The position numbers were made by a program, and so were the translations under genes. 64,000 bases of DNA from Symsagittifera roscoffensis (Eukaryota > Xenacoelomorpha > Acoela > Convolutidae): contig NC_087068.1 in the NCBI RefSeq assembly GCF_963678635.1, forward strand, positions 49,435,724 through 49,499,723, written 5' to 3'. Within the stretch, counting starts at the first letter, position 1. The number at the start of each line of letters is the position of its first letter. The notes below the pieces were generated by a model, which worked only from the letters and a program-made list of their open reading frames with translations, was not told the DNA's origin and ran no database searches. This document shows, piece after piece, positions 1 to 11,579 of this stretch.

Positions 1-166
1 GAAGGAAATCATTCTTTAAAAAATCAGTCTTTGCAAAAAGGCCTTCGCCTTTTTCGTTATTTATAAGCTTCACCTCGAAATCTTTCTCTTTGTCTCGGTA
101 CGTCCAATCATCGAGATCATACTTCTCGAATCTCCGCTGAAGATGAGATCTCTTGAGACTTTTCAT
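1..166 (-). pseudogene. SET domain N-terminal fragment, unit D
   Basis: First 55 codons of the SET ORF (start codon complement at 164-166), running off the left edge of the window. The sequence matches the same stretch in units A-C. Confidence 0.65.
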
Positions 167-648
167 GAATAACTGGAAAATTATACTGCTTATTAATGAA
201 TGATATTTTACCTTCGTTGATGCATAGTAAAAGCTGAGCCAAAAAGGAACCTACATCACACGAAAGCTCGCTCATCTTTACTGATCTCATACCCTCAACA
301 CAATTTAGCAAGACACACAATTAGCAACACTAATTGTGCATCATTCTGAACAACCAACTATGGATATCCCATTTCAACTGAACCAACACCAAGGGTTAAC
401 ATTTGAGTTGTCTCGCAAGGGTCGGTAGTTTCGCAAGGCTCGGTAGTCTTGCAACGTTTTGTCACTTCGTGGGTGTTGTAGTTAGTTTCAAGAGTTGTTG
501 ATACAAAATTATACTGCATATTAATGAATGATATTTTACCTTCGATGATACATAGTAATTTCTGAGCCAAAAAGGAGTCTACATCACACGGGAGCTTGCT
601 CATCTTTACTGATCTCATACCCTCAATACATTTTAGCAAGACACACAA
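117..648 (-). repeat. Duplicated leader, unit D
   Basis: Two copies, period about 330 bp, of a leader that reads MCVLLNCVEGMRSVKM on the minus strand. The distal copy continues into a TTEPCETT-type repeat instead of the SET domain. The shared block CAACCAACTATGGATAT recurs at the copy junctions. Confidence 0.7.
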
Positions 649-912
649 TTAGCAACATTAAGTGTGTATCCTTCTAAACAACCAACTATGGATATACCAA
701 TTCAACTAAACCAACACCTGCTCACTCAAGTCCTGCGTGTTAAGACAACACAACTCAGAGAAATAACCTACGTGCTCAAACTCATAAAGGGAACGAAAAC
801 GGAGCGGACACGTTGCGCACCAGTGACCCGAAGCCCTGCCTTTTCTAAAAGACGACCACTCACAATTGATTCCCTCAAAATTGATAGGAGTTTAGCACCC
901 ACTTTTGGGCAA

Positions 913-1572
913 ACCACTATGTGGTCGACCCGCGCAGTAGCTTTTGGTTTTGAAGATGAATAATTTCACTTCTTGGTATAATCGTGTTTTGTATTACAAA
1001 TACAATACAAGATTATGACTAAAAAATGCAACTTTATCCCAAAATCTAAAAACTATTCGCTATAAAACTTGAGGCAATAACATGTGTGTGACCATCTTTT
1101 TAAAAAGAGGCTCCGTAGGAATCACGAGGAATAGCGGCGACAAATGACTTTTCAACACTGAGGTGCACGAATGCACTTTCCATATTGGTCAATTTAACAA
1201 CGAGAATTAATTCGCGCACCTTTGTGCACACTTTCCTTGACGTGCCCAGATTCCCTAGTGGGATTGAGGCCTTAGTTTTTTTGTCTCCTAACGAGACCTG
1301 ACCGCCCCTTATGGACGGTCCTATGGGCGGCGAGCTTTCTACAACCATCTGCCCTTGGTTGGACCCTAGCGGTCCCTGGCCAATAGAGCCTGACTGCAAC
1401 AGCAGACGCACCTTGTGCGCGGGCCTAGCGCCCCTTGTACCCAGAAAGTGTACCTACTTATTAGCCCTAGCGGCTCTCAGGACCCTTAGTGGTCACTTTT
1501 ACTGGGACACCACGACGCTAGCCGTCGAGCTCCCTTAGGCGCGCGCCTGCCGAAGGGACCCACTATGTGGGT
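913..1572. repeat. GC-rich cluster of short hairpins with CTA-type 5-nt loops, unit D
   Basis: Perfect or near-perfect hairpins, written stem-loop-stem: ACCA-CTATG-TGGT (914-924, within a longer palindrome 913-925), GCAC-CTTT-GTGC (1,216-1,227), ATTCC-CTAGT-GGGAT (1,250-1,264), GTCTC-CTAAC-GAGAC (1,283-1,297), GGACC-CTAGC-GGTCC (1,361-1,375), GGGC-CTAGC-GCCC (1,421-1,433), AGCC-CTAGC-GGCT (1,463-1,475), GACC-CTTAGT-GGTC (1,481-1,494), CGACG-CTAGC-CGTCG (1,513-1,527), ACCCA-CTATG-TGGGT (1,558-1,572). GC-rich sequence in an AT-rich element. Confidence 0.75.
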
Positions 1573-1882
1573 GACCCGTGTCCTCCGAAAATAACCCCAA
1601 ACTCAGATCTTTTGTCCTAAAAAAAACAAATACATATTTGAATCTCTGTGCATACCGCACCAAATGCTTTAGGTCGCTAGTTTTGCGTCCACCAACTGCA
1701 TTCACATCCAACTTATATTTATGGAACTCTGAATCATCGAAGAAAGTTTTCCAAAAGTCCCTGACAATTGAGTCTCCGATGACGCACATACGATCTTCCA
1801 GGCTGTTGAGATTGACTGGTTCTTCTGCAATTTTTGTGATATTTTTCAGCAGTGTGTTCATTGTAAAAAACTTCCAGAACAA
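1535..1882 (-). pseudogene. SGNH/GDSL-hydrolase-like ORF fragment, unit D
   Basis: 115-codon frame with VIGDSIVRDF and GGRKTSDL. The GTND block has decayed to RTKD, so the enzyme would be inactive even if expressed. Confidence 0.6.
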
Positions 1883-2171
1883 ACGATGTTCTCAAAACCT
1901 GGTAGTTAAATTAAAAATAAAATCCTAGACCAAATATAAATGTTTTTTCAATAAGAACATCCTTCAAAATGAACAGAAGAGGCAAAAACATATGATATGC
2001 AAGGGGAAGATTCCTTCAATAAGAACACCTTCCGAACAATAACTTAAAGAAACGATAAAGGTATGCAAAAACTACCAGAATATTTCGTCAATAGACATCT
2101 TCCAACAACAAAAACCTATACCTTGGTACATACAAACACATTGGAAACAAACACACAATAAAACTCAAATA

Positions 2172-5100
2172 ATGTCTGGTAGTCAAGACCAAAAAGAAAG
2201 AAAAATTGCCAGTACTGTGACGACAATTTTTTTCGAACAAAAAGTCACCACAGCACAAATTAGCTTCTGCAAATATCGCCTACCCAGTAGATTTGACGAA
2301 TGAAAAAACAATGAACAAATCAAGATGACTTAACAAGCCACACATTGTCCTCAAAAATGAAAAAACATGTACCACAAAAAGTTGCATAAAAGATGAACAC
2401 AAAAAAAGTTATGTTTCAGAAACATAAATACCAAAATCGAAAACTTAGTTCTCCCAGGAACCGTGAGCATGTCCACAACGCATCAACACCCCGAAAAAGC
2501 GTCGCTGGGTATTTCAGAGATGTCAGAACTGAAGAAACATTCAGTAGCCAAGACCAAAAGCAAGTGGAAACTACCAATTTGTGACAACTTTATTGAGACA
2601 AAAACACTCCAGCGCGAATATGCTAGTGCAACAATCGCAAAACTAGTAGAATTGAATAAATGAACAAAAATGAGCACATCAAAAAAAACTATGTCAGCCA
2701 GACACTGTGATTAAAAATAGAAAAACTTGTAACGAGAAAAACCGCATCACTGATAGACACATAAAAAGACATGATTCCAGAAAAAAAAGTGAAATCAATA
2801 ATTAAGCACTCCCAGGTACCCTTAAAAAGTAATAAAGGCATTACCAAACCCAAAAAGGCTGCACTGTCTTTCAAATTTGTGAAAACTCAAAAAATGTCTG
2901 GTAGTCAAGACCAAAAAGAAAGAAAAACTGCCAGTACTGTGACGACAATTGTTTTCGAACAAAAAATCACCACAGCGCAATTCGCTCTGCAACTATCGCC
3001 TACCCAGTAGGTTTGACGAATGAAACAATAATGAACAAATCAAGATGACTTAACAAGCCACACATTGTCCTCAAAAATGAAAAAACATGTACCACAAAAA
3101 GTTGCATAAAAGATGAACACAAAAAAAGTTATTTTTCAGAAACATAAATACCAAAATCGAAAACTTAGTTCTCCCAGAAACCGTGAGCATGTCCACAACG
3201 CATAAACACCCCGAAAAAGCGTCGCTGGGTATTTCAAAGATGTCAGAACTGAAGAAACATTCAGTAGCCAAGACCAAAAGCAAGTGGAAACTACCAATTT
3301 GTGACAACTTTATTGAGACAAAAACACTCCAGCGCGAATATGCTACTGCAACAATCGCAACACTAGTAGAATTGAATAAATGAACAAAAATGAGCACATC
3401 AAAAAAAACTATGTCAGCCAGACACTGTGATCAAAAATGGAAAAACTTGTAACGAGAAAAACCGCATCACTGATAGACACATAAAAAGACATGATTCCAG
3501 AAAAAAAGTGAAATCAATAATTAAGCACTCCCAGGTACCCTTAATAAGCTATAAAGGCATTACCAAACCCAAAAAGGCAGCACTGTCTTTAAAATTTGTG
3601 AAAACTCAAAAAATGTCTGGTAGTCAAGACCAAAAAGAAAGAAAAACTGCCAGTACTGTGACGACAATTGTTTTCGAACAAAAAATCACCACAGCGCAAT
3701 TCGCTCTGCAACTATCGCCTACCCAGTAGGTTTGACGAATGAAACAACAATGAACAAATCAAGATGACTTAACAAGCCACACATTGTCCTCAAAAATGAA
3801 AAAACATGTACCACAAAAAGTTGCATAAAAGATGAACACAAAAAAAGTTATTTTTCAGAAACATAAATACCAAAATCGAAAACTTAGTTCTCCCAGGAAC
3901 CGTGAGCATGTCCACAACGCATCAAAACCCCGAAAAAGCGTCGCTGGGTATTTCAAAGATGTCAGAACTGAAGAAACATTCAGTAGCCAAGACCAAAAGC
4001 AAGTGGAAACTACCAATTTGTGACAACTTTATTGAGACAAAAACACTCCAGCGCGAATATGCTAGTGCAACAATCGCAACACTAGTTGAATTGAATAAAT
4101 GAAAAAAAATGAGCTCATCAAAAAAACTATGTCAGCCAGACACTGTGATCAAAAATGGAAAAACTTGTAACGAGAAAAACCGCATCACTGATAGACACAT
4201 AAAAAGACATGATTCCAGAAAAAAAGTGAAATCAATAATTAAGCACTCCCAGGTACCCTTAATAAGCTATAAAGGCATTACCAAACCCAAAAAGGCAGCA
4301 CTGTCTTTAAAATTTGTGAAAACTCAAAAAATGTCTGGTAGTCAAGACCAAAAAGAAAGAAAAACTGCCAGTACTGTGACGACAATTGTTTTCGAACAAA
4401 AAATCACCACAGCGCAATTCGCTCTGCAACTATCGCCTACCCAGTAGGTTTGACGAATGAAACAACAATGAACAAATCAAGATGACTTAACAAGCCACAC
4501 ATTGTCCTCAAAAATGAAAAAACATGTACCACAAAAAGTTGCATAAAAGATGAACACAAAAAAAGTTATTTTTCAGAAACATAAATACCAAAATCGAAAA
4601 CTTAGTTCTCCCAGGAACCGTGAGCATGTCCACAACGCATCAAAACCCCGAAAAAGCGTCGCTGGGTATTTCAAAGATGTCAGAACTGAAGAAACATTCA
4701 GTAGCCAAGACCAAAAGCAAGTGGAAACTACCAATTTGTGACAACTTTATTGAGACAAAAACACTCCAGCGCGAATATGCTAGTGCAACAATCGCAACAC
4801 TAGTTGAATTGAATAAATGAAAAAAAATGAGCTCATCAAAAAAACTATGTCAGCCAGACACTGTGATCAAAAATGGAAAAACTTGTTACGAGAAAAACCG
4901 CATCACTGATAGACACATAAAAAGACATGATTCCAGAAAAAAAAATAAAACCAATAATTAAGCACTCCCAGGTACCCTTAACAAGTTATAAAGGCATTAT
5001 CAAACCCAAAAAGGCAGCACTGTCTTTCAAATTTGTGAAAACTCAAAAAACGTCTGGTAGTCAAGACCAAAAAGAAAGAAAAACTGCCAGTACTGTGACG

Positions 5101-5450
5101 ACAATTGTTTTCGAACAAAAAATCATCACAGCGCAAATTCGCTTCTTCAATTATCGCCTACCCAGTAGGTTTGACGAATGAAACAACAATGAACACATCA
5201 AGATGACTTAAAAAGCCACACACTGTCCTCAAAAATGAAAAATTTTGTACCACAAAAAATCGCATTAAAGATGAACACAAAAAAAGACTTCCTTCAGAAT
5301 TATAAATACCAAAAAAGTGTTTCTTGGTTGCCCTAATTTGGGCGTTCCATGACCGCCGCGTGGAGGCGAGCACTATCGGCCACATAAAAATTTCTCAGAC
5401 AAGAGAAATATACACAATAAAACAAAAAAAATAAAGAAAAAATCAAGTAA
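2172..5450. repeat. 718-bp tandem satellite in the 3' region of unit C
   Basis: The start motif TGTCTGGTAGTCAAGACC recurs at about 2,173, 2,895, 3,614, 4,332 and 5,050, so the spacing is 718-722 bp. Within each unit the two halves are clearly related: GTAGTCAAGACCAAAAAGAA against GTAGCCAAGACCAAAAGCAA, and matching CACTGTGATCAAAAATGG / CACATTGTCCTCAAAAATG blocks. The ancestral unit was therefore about 360 bp. Short A-rich plus-strand frames within are repeats, not convincing genes, since 718 is not a multiple of 3. Confidence 0.85.
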
Positions 5451-5515
5451 TAGATGAAGAACTAAAGTGTCGGTAACAATTGAGAAAACAAGTAAACAAT
5501 AATAAAAAAAACAAT

Positions 5516-8146
5516 CAATTTTCGGTATAGAGTAGAATTGATGGATAGATGGCTCATCCCATGTTGCTTTGGGAGCTGTCGAGCCCAGTTTTTGGTAAAA
5601 ACTTTTTGATCGATGTGATCAATGTCGTCTGTCGCGTTTAACGGGGCAAACAAATATTTATGCTCTTTGCCCATGGTCAGTCTAAGTTTTGCGAATCTGT
5701 CTAGCAATGACATCTCTTGGTCACTGAAGCCAAGAACTTTAACCCCCTCACAGTAGAAATTCTTATGGGTTCTTTCCAAAGCCTCCTGTATCTTCTGGAT
5801 TCTCGCTCTCTCCACGGGTCCTTTCTTTACTTCAGCGAGATCTTTTGGCGCAAGCTCGATGGCATAGAGCTTTCGATTTTCGGATTCGTGCCGGTTCTGA
5901 AGATACTAAGTCCTGAAGAGACTGACTGTTCCAGAACGGCACCAGTTTCTGAACACAACTAACGCTATCAGATTATTGATCAGTCGTCTGAAATCATCTT
6001 CTGCTACGTCAGTATTGGACTCCTTCAAACTTTCTTCCAGAAAAGCGAGAATTCGCTCGCGCAGTTGAAAGATTTCCTTCGGTTCAGGCAACGAGTTACC
6101 TGCTGTTGATCTGACAACATGTCTGCGGCTCCGCGCAGACTTAGCCTCATTTTTTCTCCGCAACCTTATCTGACCCTGGAAGGCAGGGATGTTAGTTTTT
6201 TTCTGGAACGAGCCGAGTTCAACAACCAGAAAATCGTTAATAAAGGCATCTACTTCCAGTAACAAATAGAGAATCGACTTTGAAGCTGTTACTTTAGGAT
6301 ACATCTGTATCCACTCTTTCAGTTTACTCGGTTGTGTCATTCCCTTCGTTTTTACAATCATATCCTTCAATTTCCTCATCTTGCCTTTGATGTTAGATTT
6401 ATTGAAAGTCAAGTTCTTTCCCTTCGCGAAGTCGTTCTCTCGCATTTTCTGATATCTATTCAGGTGCTTTACAAAATTTACAGTCTTACAAGACAAATAT
6501 CGTTCTTCACTTTCCTCGACTGGTCTTTCAGCCTGATCTAAAATTTCTTTCGGCAAATCCCATAGAGATGTGATGGTAACCCAAGAAGGAATGTGTGGGT
6601 GCTTGTACCTGCCATCTGAATTTTTGACCTTCTGCCGACTTTTCATGTGGCACAATTGATTGCACTTAGTGCAGAGAAACTTTTTAATAGTTTTATCTTT
6701 GGCTTCCGTCATGAGATGGCATCTCTGGTACAGACTCTGTACAGTTTTGTCTTTCACTTGATGGCCTCTCTGGAAATGCCGACGCAAACTCCTGTAGTGC
6801 GCGAAAAAAATCGCCACAAAACAAGCACTTATGTGGTTTCGCTGATGTTGGACGCTCGACTGACTTCTTTTTAGGAATTGGCGGCTCGCTGTCAGTGGAA
6901 CCATCATCACTGCTCGATTCAAGCTCATGTGGTCTCCAAGCCGGGTCTTCTTTTAAATTAAGTCTGGTCGACTCTTCAAATTGATTTAGATGTTGCGAAA
7001 CGCTAACATCGATGCTCTCTGACGCCTCGTCAATTCTAAAGATGAAGTATGTGTCAGTATTTTTGGCTTCTTTATCATGTTCATCTTTCAAATGGGTTTT
7101 CAAAAGATGGAAGTCCACTTTGTTGGCGAGGCAACTGCACTCCTTGCAAAAAACAAAGAAATGCTTTTTTTCGCCGTTGATGATGGGTGTCCGACCCTTG
7201 AACGGTTTACTGGGACATTCCGTTTGATGGCTGATCATCTCAGAGACATATGACATGGGGTACGCGCAATGCAAACATATCATTAGGTCCCCGTCTTCGT
7301 CTTCTTCATGCGTTTTGTCAATTACTTTACTTTGGCTGAGATTCTTATTGACAATTGGTGGCTTAGTTGCTCCACCAGGGCCTCCACCAGGCTGGTCACA
7401 TAAGCTTCCTCACAAGGGTTTTTAGGTAGTGCTGATGCCTGGGGTTGTAATGTTGTTGTTGTTAATGATGAAGTTGTAGTCTCGCTCGGTGATGCAAGGC
7501 TTGTCACATAAGCTTCCTCGCAAGGGTTATAAGGTACTGTTGATGATTGGGGTTGTAATGTTGTTGTTAACGATGATGTTGTAGTCTCGCAAGGCTCGTT
7601 AGTCTTGTTAGATTATTTCAGTTCGTCGGTGCTAGTTTCTAGCGTTGATGATGTTGTTGCAGCAATGTTCTTTCTGCATTTTGGGGTTCTCCATGGCATA
7701 AAGTCCCCTTGGTAATCATAGGTGATTTCTTCACCTTTCCGGATTGGTCTCTCACATACTATTTTTGTGTCGCTCGCCTGTTTTTGTCAGTGTGGAGCTT
7801 TGTTTTCGAATTGGGTTTGCCGTCACCGCAGTCGTTAATGAAACGGGCTAAGCTGCTTCTCTCGTCACTTCCATCGATGAAGATCTTTTCTGTGGTTATA
7901 GCAAAAAACATACTCATTTCTGTCCTCCTTCATTGTTTCAAAATACTCCTCTTTGGTTAGTCTTTTTCCCCGATAGAAAAGAAGGAAATCGTTCTTTAAA
8001 AAATCAGTCTTTGCAAAAAGGCGTTCGCCTTTTTCGTTATTTACAAGCTTCACCTCGAAATCTTCCTCCTGGTCTCGGTACGTCCAATCATCGAGATCAT
8101 ACTTCTCGAATCTCCGCTGAAGATGAGATCTCTTGAGACTTTTCAT
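5516..8146 (-). pseudogene. SET domain + zinc finger + tyrosine recombinase ORF, unit C, 3'-deleted
   Basis: Homologous to the other units. SET N-terminal part at 8,146-7,865; linker with an internal deletion near 7,380; fingers within 7,283-6,693; basic and recombinase N-terminal region within 6,928-5,906; and a fragment at 5,815-5,516 that ends just after LYRKL. The recombinase GHS..YY box and acidic tail are absent because about 849 bp are missing. An extra A in the finger region (near 6,806) adds a frameshift. In this unit a GTAG to GTGC-type change removes an upstream stop, so the open frame extends upstream through a possible 39-nt mini-intron. Confidence 0.7.
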
Positions 8147-8627
8147 GAATAACTGGAAAATTATACTGCTTATTAGTGAATGATTTTTTACCTTCGTTGA
8201 TGCATAGTAAAAGCTGAGCCAAAAAGGAACCTGCATCACACGAAAGCTCGCTCATCTTTACTGATCTCATACCCTCAACACAATTTAGCAAGACACAAAA
8301 TTAGCAACACTAATTGTGCATCATTCTGAACAACCAACTATGGATATCCCAATTCAACTGAACCAACACCAAGGGTTAACATTTGAGTTGTCTCGCAAGG
8401 CTCGGTAGTTTCGCAAGGCTCGGTAGTCTTGCAACGTTTTGTCACTTCGTGGGTGTTATAGTTAGTTTCAAGAGTTGTTGATACAAAATTATACTGCTTA
8501 TTAATGAATGATATTTTACCTTCGATGATACATAGTAATTTCTGAGCCAAAAGGAGTCTACATCACACGGGAGCTTGCTCATCTTTACTGATCTCATACC
8601 TTCAACACATTTTAGCAAGACACACAA
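8097..8627 (-). repeat. Duplicated leader, unit C
   Basis: Same arrangement as unit D: a SET-proximal copy (8,097-8,291) and a distal copy (8,338-8,627) ending in TTEPCETT repeats. A one-base loss in the distal copy separates LPCDVDSF from LAQK. Confidence 0.7.
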
Positions 8628-9194
8628 TTAGCAACATTAAGTGTGTATCCTTCTAAACAACCAACTATGGATATCCCAATTCAACTAAACCAACACCTGG
8701 TCACTCAAGTCCTGCGTGTTAAGACAACACAACTCAGAGAAATAACCTACGTGCTCAAACTCATAAAGGGAACGAAAACGGAGCGGACACGTTGCGCACG
8801 AGTGACCCGAAGCCCTGCCTTTTCTAAAAGACGACCACTCACAATTGATTCCCTCAAAATTGATAGGAGATTAGCACCCACTTTTGGGCAAACCACTATG
8901 TGGTCGACCAGCGCAGTAGCTTTTGGTTTTAAAGATGAATAATTCGACTTCTTGGTATAATCGTGTTTTGTATTACAAATACAATACAAGATTATGACTA
9001 AAAAATGCAACTTTATCCCAAAATCTAAAAACTATTCGCTATAAAACTTGAGGCAATGACATGTGTGTGACCACCTTTTTAAAAAGAGGCTCCGTAGGAA
9101 TCACGAGGAATAGCGGCGACAAATGACTTTTCAACACTGAGGTGCACGAATGTACTTTCCATATTGGTCAATTTAACAACGAGAATTAATTCGC

Positions 9195-9550
9195 GCACCT
9201 TTGTGCACACTTTCCTTGACGTGACCGGATCCCCTAGTGGGTTTGAGGCCTTAGTTTTTTGTCTCCTAACGAGACCTGACCGCCCCCTATGGACGGTCCT
9301 ATGGGCGGCGAGCTTTCTACAACCATCTGCCCCGGGTTGGACCCTAGCGGTCCCTGGCCAATAGAGCCTGACTGCAACAGCAGACGCACCTTGTGCGCGG
9401 GCCTAGCGCCCCTTGTACCCAGAAAGTGTACCTACTTATTAGCCCTAGCGGCTCTCAGGACCCTTAGTGGTCACTTTTACTGGGACACCACGACGCTAGC
9501 CGTCGAGCTCCCTTAGGCGCGCGCCTGCCGACGGGACCCACAATGTGGGT
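9195..9550. repeat. Hairpin cluster, unit C
   Basis: Same series as in unit D. It includes GGACC-CTAGC-GGTCC, AGCC-CTAGC-GGCT, CGACG-CTAGC-CGTCG, and ACCCA-CAATG-TGGGT, where the loop has changed and the stem is kept. Confidence 0.7.
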
Positions 9551-9830
9551 GACCCGTGTCCTCCGAAAATAACCCCGAACTCAGATCATTTGTCCTAAAA
9601 AAACTAACATATTTGAATCTCTGTGCATACCGCACCAAATGCTTTAGGTCGCTAGTTTTGCGTCCACCAACTGCATTCACATCCAACTTATATTTATGGA
9701 ACTCTGAATCATCGAAGAAAGTTTTCCAAAAGTCCCTGACAATTGAGTCTCCGATGACGCACATACGATCTTCCAGGCTGTTGATATTGACTGGTTCTTC
9801 TGCAATTTTTGTGATATTTTTCAGCAGTGT
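9513..9830 (-). pseudogene. SGNH/GDSL-hydrolase-like ORF fragment, unit C
   Basis: Copy of the SGNH-like ORF. It has VIGDSIVRDF and GGRKTSDL, and the third block reads as a degraded RTND instead of GTND. A 2-base loss near the start (about 9,830) and an indel before the third block break the frame. Confidence 0.6.
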
Positions 9831-9909
9831 TCATTGTAAAAACTTCCAGAACAAACGATGTTCTCAAAACAAGGTGGTTAAATTAAAAATAAAATCCTAG
9901 ACCAAATAA

Positions 9910-10215
9910 AAATGTTTTTTCAATAAGAACATCCTTCAAAATGAACAGAAGAGGCAAAAACATATGATATGCAAGGGGAAGATTTCTTCAATAAGAACAC
10001 CTTTAGAACAATAACTTAAAGAAACGATAAAGGTATACAAAAACTACAAGAATTTTTCTTCAATAGACATTCTCAATGGAAAGATTCCTTCAATAAGAAC
10101 ACCTTCCGAACAATAACTTAAAGAAACGATAAAGGTATGCAAAAACTATCAGAATATTTCTTCAATAGACATCCTCCAACAACAAAAACCTATACCTTGG
10201 TACATACAAACACAT
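9910..10215. repeat. Short direct repeats upstream of the SGNH ORF
   Basis: Two copies of a block of about 108 bp containing TTCAATAAGAACACCTT and AGAAACGATAAAGGTAT. The equivalents in units B (16,985-17,280) and A (24,060-24,350) also have two copies; unit D (1,940-2,150) has one. Confidence 0.6.
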
Positions 10216-10245
10216 TGGAAACAAACACACAATAAAACTCAAATA

Positions 10246-11450
10246 ATGTCTGGTAGTCAAGACCAAAAAGAAAGAAAAACTGCCAGTACTGTGACGACAA
10301 TTTTTTTCGAACAAAAAGTCACCACAGCACAAATTAGCTTCTGCAAATATCGCCTACCCAGTAGATTTGACGAATGAAAAAACAATGAACAAATCAGGAT
10401 GACTTAACAAGCCACACATTGTCCTCAAAAATGAAAAAACGTGTACCGCAAAAAATCGCATAAAAGATGAACACAAAAAAAGTTATATTTCAGAAACATA
10501 AATACCAAAATCAAAAACTTAGTTCTCCCAGGAACCGTCAGCATGTCCACAACGCATTAACACCCCGAAAAAGCGTCGCTGGGTTTTTCAAAGATGTCAA
10601 AAATGAAGAAACATTCAGTAGCCAAGACCAAAAGCAAGTGGAAACTACCAATTTGTGACAACTTTATTGAGAGAAAAACACTCCAGCGCGAATATGCAAG
10701 TGCAACAATCGCAAAACTAATAGAATTGATTAAATGAACAAAAATGAGCACATCAAAAAAAACTATGTCAGCCAGACACTGTGATCAAAAATGGAAAAAC
10801 TTGTAACGAGAAAAACCGCATCACTGATAGACACATAAAAAGACATGATTCCAGAAAAAAAAAAGTGAAATCAGTAATTAAGCACTCCCAGGTACCCTTA
10901 ATAAGTAATAAAGGCTTTACTAAACCCAAAAAGGCAGCACAGTCTTTCAAGTTTGTGAAAACTCAAAAAATGTCTGGTAGTCAAGACCAAAAAGAAAGAA
11001 AAACTGCCAGTACTGTGACGACAATTGTTTTCGAACAAAAAATCACCACAGCGCAAATTCGCTTCTGCAACTATCGCCTACCCAGTAGGTTTGACGAATG
11101 AAACAACAATGAACAAATCAAGATGACTTAACAAGCCACACATTGTCCTCAAAAATGAAAAAATTTGTACCACAAAAAATCGCATTAAAGATGAACACAA
11201 AAAAAGACTTATTTCAGAAACATAAATACCAAAAAAGTGCCTCTTGGTTGCCCTAATTTGGGCGTTGCATGACCGCCGCGTAGAGGCGAGCACTATCGGC
11301 CACATAAAAATTTCTCAGACAAGAGAAATATACACAATAAAACAAAACAAAAATTAAGAAAAAATCCAGTAATCGATGAAGAACTAGAGTGTCGGTAATA
11401 ATTGAGAAAACAAGTAAACAATAATAAAAAACAATCATGTGTCTCTCAGT
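10246..11450. repeat. 718-bp satellite, unit B (two start points)
   Basis: Start motif at 10,246 and 10,971. Same half-unit structure as unit C. It ends just past the last array-specific sequence before the recombinase stop. Confidence 0.8.
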
Positions 11451-11579
11451 AAATCTCGCAAGAGAAGTTCCGGGATCGCCAACGAGGAGGCGGACACAAC
11501 CGATCCCTTTTTTTCTTTTTTTTTAAAGCTCAATACAAAAAAGCTCAGGTCAAGTAAGTAAAAAAAAACAAATGAAGTT

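Larger units (their letters stand above)
1..2171 (-). mobile_element. Tandem element unit D (partial, cut by the window edge)
   Basis: Fourth unit. Only the 5' third is inside the window: SGNH-like ORF, hairpin cluster, duplicated leader and the first 55 or so codons of the SET domain. The array therefore continues to the left of the window. Confidence 0.75.
2172..10245 (-). mobile_element. Tandem element unit C (expanded 3' repeats, two internal deletions)
   Basis: Third unit, about 8.07 kb. It is longer than A and B because the 718-bp 3' repeat has five start points (2,172; 2,894; 3,613; 4,331; 5,049) instead of two. It has lost about 849 bp of the recombinase C-terminal region (junction at 5,514-5,517) and about 320 bp of the acidic linker (junction at about 7,372-7,391). 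The recombinase catalytic end is therefore gone, and this copy cannot be autonomous. Confidence 0.8.

Noticed and set aside
643-963. Plus-strand frame of about 99 codons (MYPSKQPTMDIPIQ), open in all four units
   Set aside because: It lies opposite the direction of all other element ORFs, has no recognisable motif, and its conservation is explained by the near identity of the units.
1311-1538. Plus-strand frame through the GC-rich hairpin cluster
   Set aside because: Explained by few stops in GC-rich DNA. No domain seen, and the strand is opposite to the SGNH ORF.
3832-4447. Lys-rich plus-strand frames in the 718-bp repeats
   Set aside because: The period is not a multiple of three, the frames begin and end at different places, and the composition simply reflects A-rich DNA.
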